Shown: positions 59,347-64,000 of the stretch, one piece after another
How the letters are laid out: every line of letters begins with the position of its first letter
Position numbering within the stretch: the first letter of the stretch is position 1
DNA from: CALBJU01 sp965247125
GTDB taxonomy: Bacteria; Bacteroidota; Rhodothermia; Rhodothermales; UBA10348
Direction of reading: 5' to 3'
Assembly (NCBI GenBank): GCA_965247125.1
Contig: CBDFGO010000002.1
Location: 1,426,001-1,490,000, forward strand
DNA length: 64,000 bases
Notes under the pieces: generated by a model
The model's input: the letters and a program-made list of their open reading frames with translations, nothing else
The model's database searches: none
Told to the model about the DNA's origin: nothing
Made by a program: the position numbers and the translations under genes

Positions 59347-60852
59347 TTATGCAACGATGCGTCCTTTCCGCTCCATTTGCTGCATGAGCTCCGGGGCCTT
59401 TTCCTTCATTATTCCCTGAACGACGCGATGCATCCAGATTAGGCAGACCAGTGAGAGAAAGAACATGAACATCCATGCACTCGTCCAGAGACCGGTCCAT
59501 TCGAGCAGATATCCGAATACGATTGGGCACACAAACCCACCCAGTCCCCCCAACACGCCTACCATTCCGCCAACAACACCTACTTCTTCGGGGAAATAAT
59601 CTGGTATGTATTTGTATACACCTGCCTTCCCGATACCCCAGATGCTGCCGATCAGAATTACGAGGACCGCGAATACCCACACGTTGGCCTGAAAATAAAT
59701 GCGAGTAATTCCTTTGGCGATCAGCTGCTTCTTGATTACCTGGTCTCCCATCGCAACAACGGGCTCCTGCCACACCTCTTTCGTGGGGAAAATGAGCGTC
59801 CTTTCGTCGACGTTGTCGAGTTCTCCGGACGAAGGAGTCAAGACGTAGGCACGATCATCGACGCTGATGGAGATCTCGGTAACGGCCGTGACTGTTCCGC
59901 TGGCCTGGGCCATAACGCCGCGACCAGGGGATGATATCTCCATCTGGGGGACAATCAACATGAAGCAGATAAGTACAGAGCTTCCCAGTACCCAGTACAT
60001 CACCCGCCTGGCGCCCAGTTTATCAGACATCCAGCCGCCTGCAGCGCGAATAATACCGGATGGAAAACTGAACAGGGCTGCAAAAATGCCAGCCGTAACC
60101 AGTGGCAATGAATACACGTTGACGAAGTAGGGGACAAGCCATTGGGAGAACGCAACGAAGCAGCCGAACACCAGGAAATAGTACAGGCCGAATCGCCACA
60201 CTTGTACGTTTTTTAACGGTGCAAGCATGCCCTTGAGTGTCTTGTCAGACAAAACTGGCTTCTTATTCTCTGTAAAGAGAAGGAAAATGACTCCCATTGC
60301 TAACAGAGTAGCCGCATAAATTTGCGGAAGGTGCCGCCATCCTTCCAGGTTCGTACCTCCGTCAGTCAACCAGTTCAACATGCTTGGGGCGAACAGGGTA
60401 GTCAGTGCCGCACCGGCATTGCCCGCTCCGAATATGCCCAGCGCCGTTCCCTGCCACTTCTTCGGATACCAAACCGACGTGAACGCAATGCCGATTGCGA
60501 AGCTGACGCCCGTTAACCCGAACCCAAAACTGGCAAGAGCAAACGTAAAAAAGCTGTTGGCGTAGGAGAGCAGGAACATCGGTATGGCACAGAAGAGAAG
60601 TAGAAGGCCATAGACCGGCTTCCCCCCATATTTTTCTGTCAGAATGCCCGCCGGAAGGCGAAAAAGGGCACCCGTCAGAACAGGAATACCCATCAACCAG
60701 CCGAGTTCAATCGGCCCCCAATCGAACACCTGGTTATCAATGAGAAACGTCACCAGAACGCCGTTCAGCATCCAGGCTGCAAAGCAGATCGTGAAAGCGA
60801 TCGTGTTGAAAACGAGGATTTTTCGGGACCGAGAGGTGACCTGTTCCTGCAT
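59347..60852 (-). CDS. narK: Nitrate/nitrite transporter, NarK family (first copy, with large periplasmic loop)
   Basis: 501 residues. MFS nitrate-porter features are GALFRLPAGILTEKYGGKPV (motif A with the nitrate arginine), GLTGVSFAIGIAFTSVWYPK, IFGAGNAGAALTTLFAP and PSGIIRAAGGWMSDKLGARR. Between helices 9 and 10 a loop of about 75 residues (VMAQASGTVTAVTEISISV ... EVWQEPVVAMGDQVIKKQLI) is longer than usual. The gene follows narI by 54 bases and precedes the second narK by 33. Tandem NarK1/NarK2-type pairs (symporter plus antiporter) are known in denitrifiers. Confidence 0.9.
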   Translation of the reverse strand: MQEQVTSRSRKILVFNTIAFTICFAAWMLNGVLVTFLIDNQVFDWGPIELGWLMGIPVLTGALFRLPAGILTEKYGGKPVYGLLLLFCAIPMFLLSYANSFFTFALASFGFGLTGVSFAIGIAFTSVWYPKKWQGTALGIFGAGNAGAALTTLFAPSMLNWLTDGGTNLEGWRHLPQIYAATLLAMGVIFLLFTENKKPVLSDKTLKGMLAPLKNVQVWRFGLYYFLVFGCFVAFSQWLVPYFVNVYSLPLVTAGIFAALFSFPSGIIRAAGGWMSDKLGARRVMYWVLGSSVLICFMLIVPQMEISSPGRGVMAQASGTVTAVTEISISVDDRAYVLTPSSGELDNVDERTLIFPTKEVWQEPVVAMGDQVIKKQLIAKGITRIYFQANVWVFAVLVILIGSIWGIGKAGVYKYIPDYFPEEVGVVGGMVGVLGGLGGFVCPIVFGYLLEWTGLWTSAWMFMFFLSLVCLIWMHRVVQGIMKEKAPELMQQMERKGRIVA

Positions 60853-60906
60853 AGGTACAGCTTATTGATGGTTCTGCATTGACGGACTAAACGGCCTCAT
60901 TGCCAC

Positions 60907-61635
60907 TCAGGTATTCTTAGGTCTCGTTACCGTCCACCCTGTTTTCGGATCACGGATGGCTTCCTTCTTCCAGTTCCATATCACCCGCTGATAAGGTCGC
61001 CACAGGTAGTGCACGGGCACCACAAGAAGATGAACCAGTCGAGTGAACGGAATAAGAAGGAGAATCAGATACGCTCCTACGATGTGTAATTTCATCGATA
61101 GGGGTAGTGCCGCGATAGCACCGGGTTCAGGCTGGAGAATCAGAATGGATCTCAGATAGGGAGTAATGGATGCGGCAAACCAGGAAGACCCCCAGCGGAA
61201 ATTAACAGCCGACCAGAGGCCCAGAATCGTTTGAGCGAGTAGCAACGAGATGATCACAATATCCATTGGACTCGTTACGGAACGGATCCGGGAGCTGGCG
61301 AATCTTCGAATGATCAGCATTACAAGACCCCAGAGCACGCTCAGTCCAAATACTAAAGCTGATACCTCAAGAACGAGCAGCCTGACCGGTTCACTGTTCC
61401 ACGCCAGCACCCCGCTCGGGATCAAAAAAGCCGCCAGATGTCCGAAGAACAAAAAGAGAAGGCCCCAATGGAAGGGCATCGATCCCCAGAAAAGAGTCCG
61501 TTTCTCAAGGAAACCCGAAGAGAGTGTCGAGTATTTGAATTTCGTGGCCCGATAACGATAAATCGTCCCTACGAAAAAAACGACCATCGCGACATACGGC
61601 AGTACGATAAACAAGAAAGTGTCGAGAGCTTGCAT
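60907..61635 (-). CDS. narI: Respiratory nitrate reductase gamma subunit
   Basis: 242 residues, five membrane helices. Haem-ligating histidines are in MPFHWGLLFLFFGHLAAFLI and MKLHIVGAYLILLLIPFTRL, the latter followed by VHLLVVPVHYLWRPYQRVIW, the typical NarI end. NarI is the diheme cytochrome b that takes electrons from quinol on the periplasmic side and passes them to NarH. It is 26 bases downstream of narJ. Confidence 0.95.
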   Translation of the reverse strand: MQALDTFLFIVLPYVAMVVFFVGTIYRYRATKFKYSTLSSGFLEKRTLFWGSMPFHWGLLFLFFGHLAAFLIPSGVLAWNSEPVRLLVLEVSALVFGLSVLWGLVMLIIRRFASSRIRSVTSPMDIVIISLLLAQTILGLWSAVNFRWGSSWFAASITPYLRSILILQPEPGAIAALPLSMKLHIVGAYLILLLIPFTRLVHLLVVPVHYLWRPYQRVIWNWKKEAIRDPKTGWTVTRPKNT

Positions 61636-61660
61636 GGTCTCTTTGTGTTCTGGTATTCGG

Positions 61661-62332
61661 TTAGGCGTCTTCTGCTTCCAATCTGATTTCCGTTCCGATG
61701 CCCTTGAGGAATACGGAAGAGGTCTCAGTCACTTTTTCCGTCGAGAGATGAAAGTCATTCTGAATAACGGTGTACAGAGCCGTGACCAGATGGCGATAGA
61801 GGGTACCGTCAGGAGCAGCTCCTTCGATCAAGGTTTTGTGGTGCTTCAGATAGACTTTTTCTTTCTGGTCGATCTTGTCCAGACTGAACTCGTTGATGAT
61901 TTTTCTCAGTGCCGGAGCAATGATTCGATCTATCAGCTCCTCTCTGAAATCGTCGTCCTTCAGAAGCGGAAGTAGACGGAGCACATTTGGTAGATGGTCT
62001 GCCAGTTCGTTATAGCATGGATTGCCGACCTGCGCGTGTTCGTTGTTGAGGTGAACGAGTATGGCTCCGCGCTTGTACTCGTCCCCAAACAGCACGTACC
62101 CGATGTCGAGGGTCGTGATGGCCTGCACGTCAAACGTTCTGAGGTAGAGCTCTTGCATCCTGAAGAGGGAAGCCTGGGACATGAAAGACGAAAATGGCTC
62201 CAATTGGGCGGCAGCATGCGGATAATTTTCGCCCAGAAGTTTCTGAGCGCTCCGTACACGGTCTGCATAATGCTCGTCAGGGTAAACGAACAGCTCAGCC
62301 AGGATTGCGTAGTGGGAATAGGGATGATTCAT
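61661..62332 (-). CDS. narJ: Nitrate reductase molybdenum cofactor assembly chaperone
   Basis: 223 residues, all-helical NarJ/DMSO-reductase chaperone family. Features are the N-terminal SHYAILAELFVYPDEHYADR, the central LQELYLRTFDV-type sequence (MQELYLRTFDVQAITTLDIG), and the acidic DHLPNVLRLLPLLKDDDFRE. NarJ holds NarG while the molybdenum cofactor and FeS cluster are inserted. It lies 24 bases after narH, in the standard narGHJI order. Confidence 0.93.
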   Translation of the reverse strand: MNHPYSHYAILAELFVYPDEHYADRVRSAQKLLGENYPHAAAQLEPFSSFMSQASLFRMQELYLRTFDVQAITTLDIGYVLFGDEYKRGAILVHLNNEHAQVGNPCYNELADHLPNVLRLLPLLKDDDFREELIDRIIAPALRKIINEFSLDKIDQKEKVYLKHHKTLIEGAAPDGTLYRHLVTALYTVIQNDFHLSTEKVTETSSVFLKGIGTEIRLEAEDA

Positions 62333-62356
62333 CTCTTACGAATTTTGATAAGGTTC

Positions 62357-63907
62357 TTACAGACCGCGGGAAGGACGCTCTTTGAAACCGAAGCCGACCG
62401 AGCCTTTGGCGTCACCCGCATTTTCCAGCATCTCGATAACCTGTTCACGGTGTGCCGCTGGAATGACGAACCTGTCGTCAAAGGTCGCCAGTGACGTCAG
62501 ATGGTAAATATCGTCGGCCATATCGGCATCGAGATTTACATCCTTGAGTGTGGTCGCAACTTTTACCTCGTCGATATCACCAACGGTCTTCCCACGTCGG
62601 TGTATGCGCACTGCCATCAGCTTCTTAAGCCGATCGATGACCTTGCTTTCATCGCCCGCACTGAACATGTTTGCCATGTATTTGATGGGGAATCGGACCT
62701 GTTCGATCGTTCCCCACAGCTCTTCTGTAGTCGTATCGTAGAGCCAATTATCGGTCCAGTGCTTGGAGATGGGATTCAGTTTTTCGGCCTGTTCCGTATT
62801 GTTCACTTCCGTTATGGACGCCATCACCGGAAGAAGCGGCGGTACATAAAAGAGCATGGGGAGAGTGCGGAATTCCGGATGCAGCGGAAGAGCCAGCCCC
62901 CACTCCTTCACGAACTTGTAGACGGGTGACCTCTGGGCTGCTTTCAGAGTCGAGTCGGCCACGCCATTTTTCTTGGCGGCGGCAATTATATCTTCGTCGA
63001 ACGGATCCAACAACATTTCCAGTTGCAGATCTACGAGTTCACTCTCATCGGCCGATGCGATCTCCTTGATGCGATCTGCGTCATAGAGCATCACACCCAG
63101 ATACCGAATTCTACCCACGCAGGAGTGCATGCACGCGGGAGCGTGACCGGCTTCCAATCTCGGATAGCAAAGGATGCATTTTTCCGACTTTCCGGTGTTC
63201 CAGTTGTAGTATGATTTTTTATACGGACACGCCGTGACGCACATTCTCCACGCGCGGCAGACTTTCTGGTTGATGAGCACGATACCGTCTTCACCGCGTT
63301 TGTAGATCGCTCCTGACGGACAACTAGCGACGCAGGCTGGATTCAGGCAGTGATTACAGATCCGGGGCAGGTAGAAAAACGCCATCTTCTCCAGCTGGAA
63401 CATGGCTTCCTGTTCAGCAGGGGAAAGGTTAGCCAGATTCGGATCCTGACGGGCGTAATCTGGCGTGCCGCTCAGGTCGTCGTCCCAGTTGGGACCCATC
63501 TTGATGTCGATGGGTTTTCCGGTAATGAGTGATACAGGTCTTGCTGTGGGCTGGTCGTCGGCCTCTTCAGACTCGATCAAGTCCAAATATTTGTAGGTGA
63601 AAGGTTCGTAGTAGTCGCCGAGCACTGGAAGATGGGGATTGTGGAAAATGTTCAGTAGACCTCTGAGTTTTCCGGCTCCTCGAAGTGAGATCTCGCCGCC
63701 CTCCTCGCGCCATCCACCTTTATAGATATCCTGATCCTCCCATTTGGTCGGATACCCTGTTCCGGGCTTGGTTTCGACGTTGTTCCACCACATATATTCG
63801 GCACCCTTTCGGTCGGTCCAGATGTTCTTACATGCGATCGAGCATGTGTGGCACCCGATGCATTTATCGAGGTGGAACAGCATTGATACTTGGGATCTGA
63901 CGTCCAT
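62357..63907 (-). CDS. narH: Respiratory nitrate reductase beta subunit (iron-sulfur)
   Basis: 516 residues. Four cluster motifs are visible: CIGCHTCSIACKNIW, CNHCLNPACVASCPSGAI, CRAWRMCVTACPYKK (Trp in place of one Cys, the [3Fe-4S] centre) and CILCYPRLEAGHAPACMHSC. VRFPIKYMANMFSAGDESKV and the C-terminal domain complete the subunit. NarH forms the electron wire between NarI and NarG. The start ATG 63907 is 34 bases after the narG stop. Confidence 0.97.
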   Translation of the reverse strand: MDVRSQVSMLFHLDKCIGCHTCSIACKNIWTDRKGAEYMWWNNVETKPGTGYPTKWEDQDIYKGGWREEGGEISLRGAGKLRGLLNIFHNPHLPVLGDYYEPFTYKYLDLIESEEADDQPTARPVSLITGKPIDIKMGPNWDDDLSGTPDYARQDPNLANLSPAEQEAMFQLEKMAFFYLPRICNHCLNPACVASCPSGAIYKRGEDGIVLINQKVCRAWRMCVTACPYKKSYYNWNTGKSEKCILCYPRLEAGHAPACMHSCVGRIRYLGVMLYDADRIKEIASADESELVDLQLEMLLDPFDEDIIAAAKKNGVADSTLKAAQRSPVYKFVKEWGLALPLHPEFRTLPMLFYVPPLLPVMASITEVNNTEQAEKLNPISKHWTDNWLYDTTTEELWGTIEQVRFPIKYMANMFSAGDESKVIDRLKKLMAVRIHRRGKTVGDIDEVKVATTLKDVNLDADMADDIYHLTSLATFDDRFVIPAAHREQVIEMLENAGDAKGSVGFGFKERPSRGL

Positions 63908-63941
63908 AGTTATTTTCCTTGGTTCAGGCGTTGAGATTCAG

Positions 63942-64000
63942 CTAGAACTCGACTTTGTCCATTTTTTGACGACAACGTGTGTATCCCTGTTTGGAGCGGT
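63942..64000 (-). CDS. narG: Nitrate reductase alpha subunit, last 18 codons (partial)
   Basis: The minus-strand frame entering from the right edge reads RSKQGYTRCRQKMDKVEF and then TAG at 63942-63944. The position directly before narH and the K-V-E-F type ending fit the C-terminus of NarG, the molybdopterin subunit. Only this tail is in the window. Confidence 0.8.
   Translation of the reverse strand, partial: RSKQGYTRCRQKMDKVEF

Noticed and set aside
63091..63294. Trp in one NarH cluster motif as a missing ligand
   Set aside because: This is the normal NarH [3Fe-4S] site, where tryptophan replaces one cysteine.

Overview
This window comes from a Gram-negative bacterium. It carries lipoproteins with clear lipoboxes, beta-barrel remnants, a TonB-receptor remnant and NarGHJI. 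The mixture of secreted sulfatases, tandem FG-GAP/'choice-of-anchor B' proteins, RqcH/NFACT and a MerT-MerP fusion under an ArsR-type regulator suggests the Bacteroidota/Rhodothermota/Balneolota sphere. That is inference from gene content; no rRNA or universal marker phylogeny was possible. No tRNA, rRNA or CRISPR array was seen.

Region 1 (1-12.4 kb) is catabolic and accessory. An FtsX-like permease (cut by the window edge) and its PadR regulator are followed by a secreted RidA-like protein, a secreted metallo-beta-lactamase-fold hydrolase and a sulfatase lipoprotein. An oppositely oriented sulfatase comes next, then a sugar-type cassette (zinc alcohol dehydrogenase, PfkB kinase, iron alcohol dehydrogenase), the first IS256-family copy and a third sulfatase. 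Use of a sulfated carbohydrate is the simplest reading. Region 2 (12.4-21.1 kb) holds an FG-GAP protein and a two-armed mercury cluster. The right arm is arsR-type regulator, merTP, merA, a CusF-like lipoprotein and merB. The left arm, divergent from it, is a Cys-rich thioredoxin-like protein, a MerT/MerC-like membrane protein, a MerP-like HMA protein and an outer-membrane beta-barrel protein. merB is split by a second IS copy with a perfect 9-bp target duplication, so Hg(II) uptake and reduction look intact while organomercurial cleavage looks broken.

Region 3 (21.1-32.4 kb) has a fourth sulfatase, a P1 peptidase/amino-acid permease pair, a ferredoxin-adenylate cyclase fusion, an MFS transporter and a cupin. 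Two more IS copies follow in inverted orientation around the 3' end of a TonB-receptor gene. The fourth copy has no target duplication and abuts a 5'-truncated beta-propeller/beta-barrel gene, which points to a rearrangement. All four IS copies are 1384 bp and encode identical transposases, so the expansion is recent.

Region 4 (32.4-48.8 kb) is RraA with two large paralogous FG-GAP/LVIVD secreted proteins, then an ECF sigma factor with a putative anti-sigma factor. A housekeeping block follows: holA, nuoI, der, an EcsC protein, an NtrC-type response regulator, uppP and rqcH. Region 5 (48.8-54.7 kb) contains a PQQ-type dehydrogenase with an inserted CxxCH motif, a group II PLP decarboxylase and a methyltransferase. 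A gapless, roughly 86% identical 164-bp direct repeat (offset exactly 3060 bp) duplicates the decarboxylase promoter and 5' coding region. Region 6 (54.7-64 kb) is anaerobic respiration, all on the minus strand: narG (3' end), narH, narJ, narI, two narK-type transporters, a hemerythrin protein and a nitronate monooxygenase-like protein, then a ZIP transporter.
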